A stretch of DNA of 64,000 nucleotides from an uncultured Campylobacter sp. (GCF_937981295.1 NZ_CALJPC010000002.1:9188-73187); one strand, 5' to 3'. Shown: positions 41,985 to 51,545, numbered from the stretch's first letter. The notes: generated by a model not told the origin, from the sequence alone. Program-made: numbers and translations.

Positions 41985-42791
41985 TTAAAAGAAGCTGTAT
42001 ATGTCGTCTAAAAGGAAGTATTTTTTATCGACAGTGCCTTTGTAGAAAGGCTCGAAAGTATCGTTATACGCTTTTTTGAAAAAGCCCTCTTTGCTAAGCG
42101 AAATGAGCGCTTGATTAACGGCTTCTGCGAGATCTGCGTTGCCTTTTTGCATCGCGATGCCTAAAAATACGTTCTCGCCAAGACTTTTGATATTAACCTC
42201 GACGCTAGGATCTGCGACCGGATAGACCATCACAAATAGATTATCGTCGCACGCGCCGTCGATCTCGCCGCTTTTTAGCCGCTTGTAGCAATCGGAGGAA
42301 TTTTTGCAATACACTAGATTGTAGCCGCCGTCCTTTTGCATAAACGCTTCGCCCGTCGAGCCGCGGATGACGCCTACTTTCTTACCTCGCAGATCGCTCA
42401 TTTTTTGGATATTGTCGCTTTTTCTGGTTAAAACTCCGGAATTTACCGAAAGATAGGGCATCGAAAACTCATAATTTTTCTTTCTCTCCTCAGTAACGCT
42501 TGCAGCCGCGATAAGCATATCTGCCTGATTATTTTGAATGGACGGAAAGCGCGCTTGCGCCGATACCGGTATGAGCTCGATCCTGCCGCCGGTATCGCCT
42601 AAAATTTTGCCTCCGATTGCATTAGCAAGCTCTACGTCAAAGCCCTCAAAGCCGTTATCCGTAACTCTACTAAATGGAGGCTCATTTTCATAAACGGCGA
42701 TACGAATGACTTTACTCTGCTTTATTTGACTTAAAGAATTCGCAAGCGCAAAGATGCAAGATAAAAGAATTAAAAACAGTGATTTTTTCAT
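41985..42791 (-). CDS. Periplasmic amino-acid-type solute-binding protein (SBP family 3), copy 1
   Basis: 268 residues. Signal peptide ending near ALA-NS, then a two-lobe SBP_bac_3 fold: VIRIAVYENEPPFS, GFEGFDVELANAI, QADMLIAAASVTEERKKNYEFSMPYL, KKVGVIRGSTGEAF and a Cys pair (C-x6-C, YCKNSSDC). It resembles PEB1/CjaA-type amino acid receptors of ABC importers, acting in the periplasm. There is no permease or ATPase gene beside it. It ends in KYFLLDDIYSFF as do the two paralogues. Confidence 0.88.
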   Translation of the reverse strand: MKKSLFLILLSCIFALANSLSQIKQSKVIRIAVYENEPPFSRVTDNGFEGFDVELANAIGGKILGDTGGRIELIPVSAQARFPSIQNNQADMLIAAASVTEERKKNYEFSMPYLSVNSGVLTRKSDNIQKMSDLRGKKVGVIRGSTGEAFMQKDGGYNLVYCKNSSDCYKRLKSGEIDGACDDNLFVMVYPVADPSVEVNIKSLGENVFLGIAMQKGNADLAEAVNQALISLSKEGFFKKAYNDTFEPFYKGTVDKKYFLLDDIYSFF

Positions 42792-42808
42792 TTCAAATTC
42801 CTTTTTTA

Positions 42809-43615
42809 TTAAAAAAAGCTGTAAAGATCGTCGAGTAGGAAATATTTTTTATCGACGGTGCCTTTATAGAAAGATTCGAAAGTATCCTCGTAAGCCTTTT
42901 TGAAAAAGCCCTCTTTGCTAAGCGCAATCAAGCCTTTGTTGATCGCTTCTAGCAGCTCCGCGTTACCCTTTTGCACCGCGACGCCCAAGAATACATTATC
43001 GCCTAAATTTTTTATATTGACCTCGACCGCAGGATCTACGATCGGATAGACCATTACAAAAAGGTTGTTGTTACAATATCCGTCAATCTCGCCACTTTTT
43101 AATCTCCTATAGCAATCGACTGAATCGTTGCAGTAGGAAACATTATAACCGCCGTCCTTTTTGATATATGCCTCGCCGGTGGTCTTGCGAATGACGCCGA
43201 TCTTTTTGCCCATCAGATCGCCTATTTTGTGAATATTTGAGTCTTTTTTCGTTAAAATTCCCAAATTCACCGTAAAATACGGCATCGAGAAATCCACGCT
43301 TCCCTTACGCTCTTCAGTGATACTTGCAGCCGCGATTATCATATCTGCCTGATTGTTTTGCAGCATCGGAAAACGCACTTCGTTTGTTACCGGTATGAGC
43401 TCGATACGACCGCCGCTGTTGCCGAAAATTTTACCAGCTAGCGCGTTGGCAAGCTCGACTTCGAAACCTTCAAAGCCTTTCTCGCTCGACTTGCTAAAAG
43501 GCGGCTCGTTTTCATAAACGCCCACTCTGATAACCTTACTTTGCTTGATCTCGCTTAAGGAATTCGCAAAAACAAAGATCGCTGACAATAGAATAAGAAA
43601 AAATGACTTTTTCAT
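42809..43615 (-). CDS. Periplasmic amino-acid-type solute-binding protein, copy 2
   Basis: 268 residues, clearly a recent duplicate of the gene at 41985: the signal peptide, lobe motifs (SMPYFTVNLGIL, QADMIIAAASITEERKGS) and C-terminus are nearly the same. Ligand-contact positions differ slightly, so specificity may have drifted. It lies 17 bases upstream of copy 1 on the same strand and is probably co-transcribed. Confidence 0.88.
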   Translation of the reverse strand: MKKSFFLILLSAIFVFANSLSEIKQSKVIRVGVYENEPPFSKSSEKGFEGFEVELANALAGKIFGNSGGRIELIPVTNEVRFPMLQNNQADMIIAAASITEERKGSVDFSMPYFTVNLGILTKKDSNIHKIGDLMGKKIGVIRKTTGEAYIKKDGGYNVSYCNDSVDCYRRLKSGEIDGYCNNNLFVMVYPIVDPAVEVNIKNLGDNVFLGVAVQKGNAELLEAINKGLIALSKEGFFKKAYEDTFESFYKGTVDKKYFLLDDLYSFF

Positions 43616-44053
43616 AATTTCCTCCTTGAATTTTAAATTTTTCGTAATTGTAATGTAAATTTTCTTAAAATTTCATTTTACCAAAACTGAAATTATTCCC
43701 TAAATTACGAGCTTAGCGATAAAATTTCGCAACTAAAATTTCTAAGCATAATGATAGAGGCTTTTTAAATTTTGCTGCCTTGCATCAAGCTCCGCCTGCT
43801 TTCATTAAATTTTAGCGCTTCGCTATAAAATTCTGTGCGTCTATTAGCGCCATAAAAATAGCGCGCCGCTGCGAAATTCTATGGAATTTTATAAATTCTG
43901 CAACGGTGCGTTAGTGGAATTTGCAATCCAAACCCAAGCTCGCAAAGTCGGACAAAATAGCAAGGCTATGCGAGCCTTTTAAATTTTACCTGGCGAGAGC
44001 ACACAGCTATGCTTACGAAAACAAACACAGGCGAGCTGTATCGCTATGCCCGC
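43616..44053. other. Spacer between solute-binding protein genes
   Basis: 438 bases, AT-rich with AAATTTT words. The part next to 43615 should hold the promoter for copies 2 and 1. The frame at 43921-44151 (plus) is antisense to the end of copy 3 and is not supported. Confidence 0.4.
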
Positions 44054-44860
44054 CTAAAATAAGCTATAAAGGTCATCCAGCAAGAAATATTTTTTCTCCG
44101 CAGTGCCCTTGTAATACGGCTCGATGGTTTCGTTGTAGGTCTTTTTCATAAAGCCCTCTTTGCTTAGCTTGATGAGCTCGCCATTTAAGAAGTCCAGTAG
44201 CTCTTTATTTCCCTTCTGCACGGCAACGCCCAAAAACTCCGAAGGGCCTAAATTCTTGATATTTACCTCAGTATCGCTATCGATGACGGCATAAGCCAAA
44301 ACTAACAGGTTGTCGGTCGCGTAGCCGATGCCCTTATTTTCTTTTAACATTTTGTAGCATTCATTTGCAGTAGCGCAGTTTATGACGTCAAAGCCCTCTT
44401 TTCTAAAATACGCCTCGCCAGTGGTGCCGCTTTCGGCTATGATCGGCTTGCCGTGTAGATCGGATACGGTTTTGATCCTATCGCCTGTGCGGGTTAGTAC
44501 GCCTATATTTACCGCAAAATATGGGGTCGTAAAGTCGACCACCTGCTTACGCTCATTTGTGATAGTAAAGGTCGCAAGCACCATATCTACTTTATTCTCT
44601 TCCAACACTTTTAAACGCTCACTAGCCTTTACGGGTACGAATTCCACCTTGCCCGCCTTGCCACCGAATATATCTTTTGATAGCGCCTCGGCTAGGGTCA
44701 CCTCAAATCCTTGAAATTTGCCGTCTTCAAATTTACTAAAAGGCGGTTGCGCCTCAAATACGCCTACGCGCACACTGCCCGATTGCCTAATCTCTGATAG
44801 GGTATTTGCCACTACACTACTTGTAAATAGCAATAAAATTCCCAAAATTATCTTTTTCAT
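44054..44860 (-). CDS. Periplasmic amino-acid-type solute-binding protein, copy 3
   Basis: 268 residues, same fold and C-terminus as copies 1 and 2 but more diverged (SVRVGVFEAQPPFSKFEDG, DMVLATFTITNERKQVVDFTTPYF, DVINCATANECYKML). The signal peptide ends at VVA. It keeps the Cys pair at the same place. It is separated from copy 2 by 438 bp and likely has its own promoter. No transporter subunits are nearby. Confidence 0.87.
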   Translation of the reverse strand: MKKIILGILLLFTSSVVANTLSEIRQSGSVRVGVFEAQPPFSKFEDGKFQGFEVTLAEALSKDIFGGKAGKVEFVPVKASERLKVLEENKVDMVLATFTITNERKQVVDFTTPYFAVNIGVLTRTGDRIKTVSDLHGKPIIAESGTTGEAYFRKEGFDVINCATANECYKMLKENKGIGYATDNLLVLAYAVIDSDTEVNIKNLGPSEFLGVAVQKGNKELLDFLNGELIKLSKEGFMKKTYNETIEPYYKGTAEKKYFLLDDLYSLF

Positions 44861-45030
44861 ATCGTTCCTTTAATTACAATGATTAGCCTAGCCACGCATC
44901 TGCGTCGCTTCGGCAAGCCCTCTTAAGCCGGTCGTATATTATTCGCTCACTTCTCCTTTCGACATTTTTTAAAATTTCTTTACTTTGAAATTTTGCGGCG
45001 CATTTTACGCAAATTTCATTTAAAATACAT

Positions 45031-45726
45031 TTAATTTGCGCCGTGATTTAGATCCCAATCGATCTCTCCCAGGCCGTGCGCGCGCAGATATTCGTTGCAT
45101 CTGCTAAAATGCCTGCAGCCAAAAAACGCCCCTCCGGCAAGCGGACTAGGATGCGCGGCGGTTAAAATGAGATGCTTCTGCGCATCGATCAGCGCAGATT
45201 TTGCTTTGGCAAAATTTCCCCACAGCATAAAGACTAAATTTTGCCGCCTCGCGCTTAAAATTTTAATCACGGCGTCGGTGAAAGCTTGCCAGCCAAATCC
45301 GCTGTGCGAGTTCGCGCGGTTCGCGCCCACGCTAAGGCTCGCATTAAGCAGCAGCACGCCCTGCTTTGCCCAGTAGCTCAGATCGCCGCTTTCAGGCTCG
45401 CTGATACCCAGATCGCTCTTAATCTCTTTGTAGATGTTTACGAGGCTGGGCGGAATTCGCACGCCTTGCGGCACCGAAAAGCTAAGCCCCATCGCCTGAT
45501 GCGCGCCGTGGTAGGGATCCTGCCCCAAAATCACCGCGCGCACCCGCTCAAACGGGGTGAGATTGAAGGCGTTAAAGATCAAATTTCCCGGCGGATAGAC
45601 GATCTCGCGCGCCTTTGCGGCGAGCAGGTTTTCTTTGATCTTCGCAAAATACTCGCTTAAAAATTCCTCTCTAAGCGCCTCTTTCCAGCCGCTCTCGATC
45701 TTCACGTCGTCTAAGTTTATCTGCAT
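45031..45726 (-). CDS. ung: Uracil-DNA glycosylase Ung
   Basis: 231 residues. GQDPYHG at about 68-74 supplies the catalytic Asp, and AAHPSPLAG supplies the catalytic His near 190. VLLLNASLSV and FMLWGNFAK match family 1 UDG. It removes uracil from DNA. It lies alone on the minus strand. Confidence 0.95.
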   Translation of the reverse strand: MQINLDDVKIESGWKEALREEFLSEYFAKIKENLLAAKAREIVYPPGNLIFNAFNLTPFERVRAVILGQDPYHGAHQAMGLSFSVPQGVRIPPSLVNIYKEIKSDLGISEPESGDLSYWAKQGVLLLNASLSVGANRANSHSGFGWQAFTDAVIKILSARRQNLVFMLWGNFAKAKSALIDAQKHLILTAAHPSPLAGGAFFGCRHFSRCNEYLRAHGLGEIDWDLNHGAN

Positions 45727-46262
45727 ACCGACCCTTTAAATTTTAATAAATTAACGCTCTAATTTTACAATAAATTTTAAAAATAATATCGCTCGTGCGC
45801 CGCCGCAATCAAAGGCGAATCGCACCGCCGCCGCAACCGATCCCGCCGATTTACTAAGTATAGCCTGCCGCTACACGATCACGATCAAAAGCGCCATAAA
45901 CAGCAGCAGGGCGATCGTCTTTTTATTATCGTTAAGCAGGGTCTGCGGATAAAAAGCAAATAAAATCGCGTAGGCAAAAAGCGCGATTACAAACTCCCAC
46001 GGGTTATTATCTCTGAATTTCAACCTATAAGCGACCCGAAAGATATATGCGAAAGCAGCGATAAAATTTGAGCCGGTTTCATGCTGTCTTTGCGATCTCC
46101 TATTTTATGTAAAACCCATTATATCGTTATTTTATCTACTTCGATAAACGTCCGTAAGACTAAAGTCCAATCTTTCAAATCTTTAAATTTTATCCTAAAG
46201 GCTTTTAAATTTAGTTCGCAACGTTATATTAAATCGGTCGTAAGTAAATTTAGCGCACACTA
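45727..46262. other. Spacer with one possible small membrane ORF
   Basis: 536 bases. Apart from the 50-codon frame at 45871-46023, nothing is supported. The frame at 46081-46266 (plus) is AT-rich and lacks a ribosome site. Confidence 0.4.
45871..46023 (-). CDS. Small two-helix membrane ORF, possibly a remnant
   Basis: Starting at a TTG (46023), 50 codons read as two hydrophobic segments (WEFVIALFAYAILFAF and TIALLLFMALLIVIV) separated by a polar loop with PQTLLNDNKK. The frame stays open upstream, with GSNFIAAFAYIFRVAY, but has no ATG. This looks like a membrane protein that lost its start or a short leaderless gene. The ribosome site is weak. Confidence 0.3.
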   Translation of the reverse strand: MKFRDNNPWEFVIALFAYAILFAFYPQTLLNDNKKTIALLLFMALLIVIV

Positions 46263-46874
46263 TTAATACCCCATTTTATTTATTTGAATTATATTAAGTT
46301 CCGGATAAAAAATAACCTCGTGATCATAATCGCTCGGTTGTCCCGATTCGTGCTCTTTTTTGTGCCATATTCGCCTTTTATCGTTCACTATTGCCGTTAT
46401 ATTTAAATTTTTGATTGAACCATATATCAAATACTCCCGACTGCCGGCATAATAATAAGACGGCATCGCCCACGATAGTTTAAATTCATGCAAATTTGTA
46501 GTTTCAGCTATACAGTCAGACTCGGAAACAAACTCGTAGCCCTCTTGCAACATTTTTTGTTGCGTCAAAGTAAAGGGCTTATCCACCTTTATAAAATGCG
46601 CGTAACAGATACAAGTCTGTATTTTTTCACTACACGATAAAGGAAGACTTTTTTTGCGATAAATGAGCAAAGTTTCTCCCTTCGTATTTGTCAAGGCTTC
46701 AAATTTAGCCAAATTTTTATTTTCTATATATGAAAAATCCGTATTAAGGGGTGAAAATAGAAAGGCTATAAATAACACAAACAATATCAATGCCGCAAAC
46801 AATAATATCAATGATGCGAGTATGGCGATCTTGATGACTTTCCACAATGTTTTTAATATTTTTATTGCTTGCAT
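46263..46874 (-). CDS. Membrane-anchored hypothetical protein
   Basis: 203 residues. One strong hydrophobic segment (about 14-41) anchors it, and the rest is likely periplasmic with four Cys (two close together in TCICYAHF, others in LSCSEK and SDCIAE). Composition is visibly more AT-rich than its neighbours, suggesting transfer from outside. I do not recognise a family. Confidence 0.6.
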   Translation of the reverse strand: MQAIKILKTLWKVIKIAILASLILLFAALILFVLFIAFLFSPLNTDFSYIENKNLAKFEALTNTKGETLLIYRKKSLPLSCSEKIQTCICYAHFIKVDKPFTLTQQKMLQEGYEFVSESDCIAETTNLHEFKLSWAMPSYYYAGSREYLIYGSIKNLNITAIVNDKRRIWHKKEHESGQPSDYDHEVIFYPELNIIQINKMGY

Positions 46875-46954
46875 TACATCCGCCCTCCTCTCTATTTTAT
46901 AAATTTACTGCGGTATTTATAAACCGCGCCGCCGATCTTAGCGGCTTTAAAATT

Positions 46955-47551
46955 TCATCGCACAGGCTTGCTTCTAAGGCCGTAATACGGATAATCCATC
47001 GCCGCAGCGGCAGCCTCTCGCGCAGAGGCGCCTGCGAATTTTTCGATCACGCAAAGTCCAAGCTCGATAGAGCTGCTCACGCCGCCAGCAGTGATGATCT
47101 CGCCTCCTTCTGGCAGGCTTTCGCGCACGAGCCGCTCGTGCACCACGTCCGCGCAGTAAGGCGCCAGCAGATCGTAGCAAAACGGATGCGTAGTCGCGCG
47201 TCTACCTCGCAAAAACCCCGCCGCGCCCAGAAGTAGCGAACCGGTGCAAACGCTAAACTTATACTTCGCATCGCGCGCGGTCGCGAGCCACGAGATGAAG
47301 CCCGCATCGTCTTTAAGGCGGCGCGTCGCCATACCGCCGGGCACAAAAACCGCATCAAAGCCGCCTAGATCCGTCGTGATCTCGCCCGCATCGATCGTAA
47401 GGCCGCCGCTGTCCGAAACCTGCCGCTCGCGCGAGCAAAACCTCATCTCAAACTGCGGGCGGACGGCTTTGAGCCTTAGCATACAATCATAAAATCCCAC
47501 AAAATCGAGGTGCGTCTGTCCGCTAAACATCACAAGCGCTAGATTTTTCAT
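46955..47551 (-). CDS. DJ-1/PfpI family protein
   Basis: About 198 residues. The ATG at 47551 with AAAGGA upstream gives the usual start (NLALVMFSGQTHLDFVGFYD). The frame is open to 47707 but that part is not family-like. The nucleophile elbow is FSVCTGSLLLGAAG. The fold also shows VFVPGGMATR and EIITAGGVSSSIELGL, close to isonitrile-hydratase-like members. The exact substrate is unknown, and it may act as a hydrolase or stress protein. It is cytoplasmic. Confidence 0.85.
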   Translation of the reverse strand: MKNLALVMFSGQTHLDFVGFYDCMLRLKAVRPQFEMRFCSRERQVSDSGGLTIDAGEITTDLGGFDAVFVPGGMATRRLKDDAGFISWLATARDAKYKFSVCTGSLLLGAAGFLRGRRATTHPFCYDLLAPYCADVVHERLVRESLPEGGEIITAGGVSSSIELGLCVIEKFAGASAREAAAAAMDYPYYGLRSKPVR

Positions 47552-47774
47552 GATCCGTCCTTTAAAATTTATCGCTCGCCTATGAGCTTTCGGCTCAGCG
47601 GCGCTGCAATTCTCGGCGCCGCAAGTAGTAAAATGCGCGGCAGCTAAATTTTGATACCGCAGGCTGCCAAAAAACCCGCTCAAACAAATTTTAAATTTTA
47701 CCCGCATTAAAAACTCACAGAATTTTACCGCCCGCGAATGAAATTTCAGAAGCGATTTAAAATTTGCGCGCCTT

Positions 47775-48521
47775 TTATTCCGCTTTACTCAGACCTGCAA
47801 AAGCCCGTAAGCCCGCATAGTGCAGCCTTTTTGCAACATTCTCAAATTCTAAATTCCAAATCCCCTCGTCGTATTTCCATTCAAACGGCGTTTTGTAATT
47901 CGTCCAAATTTCATACGCGCGTTCGTTTAGCCGCTCAATCAACGCAGAAATCCCTAAATCGCGGCCCGCTATCTCCATCATCAAATGCCAGTTATCCAAA
48001 TCGGCGGGGTCTTGCGTATGGATAGATTTTTCGCGCGGAAGATAATACACAAAATCGCTTGTATCAAAAGGAAATAGCGTATGGCACAGCGCAATGCCGT
48101 AAATATCTTGAGCAAATACTGTCGGAAGCTGCTCGTCCGAATAGCCGAAAGTAGAAACATACAAAAAGCTGCGTAAAATGCTTGCTAAATTTCTACAGAC
48201 CGGCGCGAAGGCGTATCTGCATACCTGCTGCGTTAAGGCGCCGTTTCGCATAAAGCTTATGGCGCTATCGATCTCTTTTCTTCTTGCTTGCACGTATTTT
48301 ATCTTTTTAAATCGCCAAGCTTGCAAAAGCTGCAAAGAATTGTCGATGGCTCGCAAATGCTTGTCTCTTTTTTCATCCGCCGTGCCGCTTAGCTCCGCGA
48401 TCCTCGCAGCGGCCTGCTTCCAAAATGGGATCAGGGTTTGTACCCATCCCAGGTAGCTCAGATAAAGCGCGTTCGGCTCCTCTTTTTCAAAAGCCGCTCT
48501 CATCTGCGTAAGTTTTATCAT
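47775..48521 (-). CDS. Hypothetical protein
   Basis: 248 residues, mainly helical, with several Trp and Tyr (WVQTLIPFWKQAAARI, LQAWRFKKIKYV, TNYKTPFEWKYDEGIWNLEF). No signal peptide or membrane segment. It resembles the size and style of immunity-type or phage-related proteins, but I cannot place it. It lies just downstream of thyX on the same strand. Confidence 0.6.
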   Translation of the reverse strand: MIKLTQMRAAFEKEEPNALYLSYLGWVQTLIPFWKQAAARIAELSGTADEKRDKHLRAIDNSLQLLQAWRFKKIKYVQARRKEIDSAISFMRNGALTQQVCRYAFAPVCRNLASILRSFLYVSTFGYSDEQLPTVFAQDIYGIALCHTLFPFDTSDFVYYLPREKSIHTQDPADLDNWHLMMEIAGRDLGISALIERLNERAYEIWTNYKTPFEWKYDEGIWNLEFENVAKRLHYAGLRAFAGLSKAE

Positions 48522-48556
48522 CGCAGCTCTCTTATATCTAAATTTTATCCCGCCCG

Positions 48557-49195
48557 CTACTCTTCGCTTTGCGTCTTCTCGCCGCTTGCCATGCAGCTTT
48601 GGAATATAAATTTATGCTCCTGCGGCAGAGCTTCGTAAATTTTATCTGCAAGCTCGCGGATCTCCCAAAGTGCCGCCTTGCTAGAGCGCAGAGCTAGAAA
48701 GTTTTGCAAGCTGCGCGCGTTTATGCTCCAGCTAAGCTCGCTCTTGTAGCACTCGGGCAGGCAGTATTTGGCGATATCAAGGCTAATAGGGGTTTGTAAG
48801 ATTACGCGTAGATTTTCAAGAGCCGCGATACTTGCGTTATCGACCGCTTCGTTGCCCGTAAGCACAAGGTATCGCGCGGCGTTTTCGAAATCCCCTTGCG
48901 CGAAGCTGTCCTCGCCGCGCAATTCTTTGAGAGTGTAGCGAGTGGATTTTACGCTAAGGCTTGCTAAGCGGTGGCGCGCCAGCTCCTGAAGCAGCGCGCG
49001 CGAAATACCGCTGATGTAGAAGTTGTAGTAGAGGTGTTCGAGCGTGCTTGAGTGCTTGAGCTGATTGCCGACGCGGTCAATGAGCGCTAGGTCTTTGGCG
49101 CCGCCGCAATCGCCGCGCTCGAAGCTCTGCCAGCAGGTGCGGATTGCGTTTGAACAGACCCAAAGCGGAGTGAAATTTAGAAGTTTGACTTGCAT
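48557..49195 (-). CDS. thyX: Flavin-dependent thymidylate synthase ThyX
   Basis: 212 residues. The ThyX motif RHRLASLSVKSTRY lies at about 74-87. Start MQVKLLNFTPLWVC is Campylobacter-like. It methylates dUMP using FAD, NADPH and methylene-THF. It probably replaces ThyA, as in other Campylobacter. Confidence 0.93.
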   Translation of the reverse strand: MQVKLLNFTPLWVCSNAIRTCWQSFERGDCGGAKDLALIDRVGNQLKHSSTLEHLYYNFYISGISRALLQELARHRLASLSVKSTRYTLKELRGEDSFAQGDFENAARYLVLTGNEAVDNASIAALENLRVILQTPISLDIAKYCLPECYKSELSWSINARSLQNFLALRSSKAALWEIRELADKIYEALPQEHKFIFQSCMASGEKTQSEE

Positions 49196-49295
49196 ATTTT
49201 GCCTTTGGTTTTGAAATTTTTGGATGATTTTAGCGTTTCGGGACTTAAAATTTAGCAGGACTCGACATTTGTATTTTAAAATTTACATTCATCAA

Positions 49296-49335
49296 ATTTA
49301 CCTTGCACCGAGATACAAGGCAAGGCAAGGTAAAT
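49296..49335. repeat. Inverted repeat with AAGGC tandem units
   Basis: ATTTACCTTG and CAAGGTAAAT form a perfect 10-bp inverted repeat with a 20-base loop that contains three tandem AAGG(C/T) units. It lies downstream of the EexN-like gene (minus strand) and may terminate it. Confidence 0.4.
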
Positions 49336-49394
49336 AAAATGAACTTAAGTATAAGGCGTAAGAGATATTTTAATATTGAATTAATACTAAAATA

Positions 49395-49640
49395 CTATTT
49401 TGTTCCCGAGAAAAACTTTTTATCCTCATTAAACTTATAAATTTCTTTAGCATTTTTACAATTCTTATAGGCGTTGCTATTTTCGTTTAATTTATCAAAA
49501 TCGCATTGTTTGAAAACTTTTTCTGCCTCATCGGGATGATTTTGATAGTATTCTAAAGATTTAACCTCCGTATTATCGCAACCCACCAAAAAAGCAGCGA
49601 ACGCAAGCCCCCCCCAGAGGAACATTTTAGGATTTTTCAT
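49395..49640 (-). CDS. EexN-like lipoprotein with a G8 tract in the signal peptide
   Basis: 81 residues. Signal peptide with lipobox FLVGC (Cys 21), followed by a short domain with the EexN pattern: VKSLEYY, a Cys at about 46, and NCKNAKEIY near the C-terminus. EexN proteins of conjugative elements block entry of a second copy, but no other conjugation gene is present, so this may be a cargo or orphan. Eight consecutive G in the coding strand (49608-49615) lie in codons for W-G-G. A change in tract length would shift the frame early. It is currently in frame. Confidence 0.65.
   Translation of the reverse strand: MKNPKMFLWGGLAFAAFLVGCDNTEVKSLEYYQNHPDEAEKVFKQCDFDKLNENSNAYKNCKNAKEIYKFNEDKKFFSGTK
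49608..49615 (-). repeat. Poly-G8 tract (likely phase-variable)
   Basis: Eight C on the plus strand are eight G in the coding strand of the EexN-like lipoprotein, at codons 9-11. It is the longest G/C run I see in this window. In Campylobacter, tracts of about this length and above slip often. Confidence 0.7.
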
Positions 49641-49809
49641 TTCATTCTCCTTGTTTGAAATTTTACCTAGTATTTTACCATCTGTTTACTTTAAGAATTT
49701 TGAATTACTGCCATTCTACCTGCGCGGTAAACAAATTTAACGAAGCTTTGATACCGCCCTTAAGCTACATTTCGCTAAGATTGCGGCTAAATTTTAATAA
49801 AGGTGCAAA

Positions 49810-51159
49810 ATGAATGATAAATTTAGCAAAATCGGCTTCATTCTCGCAGTCGCAGGCAGCGCCGTAGGGCTCGGTAATGCGTGGAAATTCCCCACTTTAG
49901 TAGGCACCAACGGCGGCAGCGCATTTATCTTGCTATATCTTTTGCTGACGCTTTTGGTTAGCTTCGTGATTTTTTTAGCCGAGATCGTCATCGGCAGGCT
50001 AAGCGAAAGTGATCCGGTGCGCGCATTTGAAAAACTCGCGCCCTCATACAAAGGCGCATGGAAATACGCGGGATTTTTTATGATTAGTGCGCTTTTGATC
50101 TATGCTTTTTACAGCGTCGTAATGGGCTGGATCCTAAAATACGTGGTCTCAAGCGCTTTGTATCTGCCAAAAAGTATAGATGAAAGTGGCGCAGCGTTTA
50201 ACGCACTTTTAGGTAGCGACTTTTTAAGCGTGGCGGTGTGCTTTACCATAGCGTCGGCGTTTTGCTTTTTCATCGTATCTAAAGGTGTCAAAAGCGGCAT
50301 CGAGCGGCTTAATGTCTGGATGATGCCTGCGCTATTTATTTTGCTGATTTTGATGCTAATTTACGCCGCGAGTTTCGATGGATTCGGACGTAGCGCAAAA
50401 TTCTTGCTAGTGCCAGATTTTTCCAAGCTTAATAAAGATAGCGTTCTTTCGGCGCTAGGACTTGCGTTTTTTACGCTTTCGCTTGGCGTTACTACGATTA
50501 TGACCTATGCTGCAAGCCTGCCTGCGCGCACCAATATCCTAACCTCAAGCATAAATATCGTCTGCATTAATGTCCTAATCGGCGTGATGATGGGACTTAT
50601 CGTCTTTACTTTCATCTTTGAATTCGGCGGCGATCCCAAAGCGCAAGGCCCGGGGCTCGTGTTCGTCTCGCTGGTGGTGCTTTTTTCAAAGCTCGGTGCG
50701 ATCGGAAACATCCTAGCCTTTTTATTTTTCACCTCGCTATTATTTGCGGCGATTACTTCTGCAATTTCGATGCTGGAGCCTGCGATTTATTATCTCGTAA
50801 ACTCCCGCAAGCTAAGCCGAAAGCGCGCTTCACTTTTAGTTTTTGCCGTGACGTATGTTTTAGGGATATGCTGCATTTTGGGTTATTACGGGGGCACGAG
50901 CGAGTATTTTAGTCTAGGCGGCAAGAGCTTTTTTGACGTGCTTGATTACCTAACCTCGAATATCTTAATGCCTCTTAGCGGCATAATCGTGGCGATTTTC
51001 GTAGGGTTCGTGATCAAAAAACGAGCCGTCGAAATTCTACTGCGCCCATATATGGGACGAATGGGCTTTAAGCTGTGGTATTTCGTGCTACTGCGCTTCG
51101 TGGCGCCAGTCGCGATCGTAGTGATAGCACTCAATCAGCTAAAAATTTTAAATTTTTAA
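49810..51159 (+). CDS. Sodium:neurotransmitter symporter family (SNF) transporter, copy 1
   Basis: 449 residues with about 11 helices. TM1 signature GSAVGLGNAWKFPTLVG and NGGSAFILLY hold the Na+ and substrate sites of bacterial LeuT-type transporters. TM6-region and GLGLAFFTLSLGVTT-like segments are also present. It imports amino acids or similar with Na+. The ATG follows AAAGG. The paralogue at 51666 shares the first 12 residues exactly. Confidence 0.9.
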   Translation: MNDKFSKIGFILAVAGSAVGLGNAWKFPTLVGTNGGSAFILLYLLLTLLVSFVIFLAEIVIGRLSESDPVRAFEKLAPSYKGAWKYAGFFMISALLIYAFYSVVMGWILKYVVSSALYLPKSIDESGAAFNALLGSDFLSVAVCFTIASAFCFFIVSKGVKSGIERLNVWMMPALFILLILMLIYAASFDGFGRSAKFLLVPDFSKLNKDSVLSALGLAFFTLSLGVTTIMTYAASLPARTNILTSSINIVCINVLIGVMMGLIVFTFIFEFGGDPKAQGPGLVFVSLVVLFSKLGAIGNILAFLFFTSLLFAAITSAISMLEPAIYYLVNSRKLSRKRASLLVFAVTYVLGICCILGYYGGTSEYFSLGGKSFFDVLDYLTSNILMPLSGIIVAIFVGFVIKKRAVEILLRPYMGRMGFKLWYFVLLRFVAPVAIVVIALNQLKILNF

Positions 51160-51189
51160 ATTTTGCAAAGCGGATGGATAGCATGGAAG

Positions 51190-51249
51190 TTAAAATTTGG
51201 CGCTGAAGCAGCCTAAAAGCGACGGACAAAATTTCATAGCGAGATTACG
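51190..51249. repeat. Direct repeat copy A between SNF genes
   Basis: Begins TTAAAATTTGGCGCTGAAGC and ends ATTTCATAGCGAGATTACG. It lines up with copy B at 51546-51605 over its whole length with about one base in five changed. Confidence 0.5.
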
Positions 51250-51545
51250 GCGATCCGTTAGTCTTGCGGCGATAGTTTAAAATTTTATGTTTAGATAGAG
51301 GAAGGTCAAAGTATGTAGCGGCAATCAGCTTTCAGTGCGACCGCGGCAACCTGCATGGCGATAGGTGCGCGCGGCAAAGGCGTCGTAGCGTAGCCGCATC
51401 TGATCACGCTACGGAATTTTAAAATTCTAAACCGAGACGGTCGGTGCACAGCCGCCACGATAGTTTATGACGCGACCTACGCAATCTTCCGCAGAAGCGG
51501 CGCATAAAATTTTGTGGTGGCCCGCGCGGCGTCGCGCTTTGAATT

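Noticed and set aside
43921..44151. Plus-strand frame at the end of solute-binding copy 3
   Set aside because: Antisense overlap and no ribosome site.
49395..49640. A conjugative element around the EexN-like gene
   Set aside because: No relaxase, T4SS or integrase gene nearby. The neighbours are chromosomal core genes and transporters.
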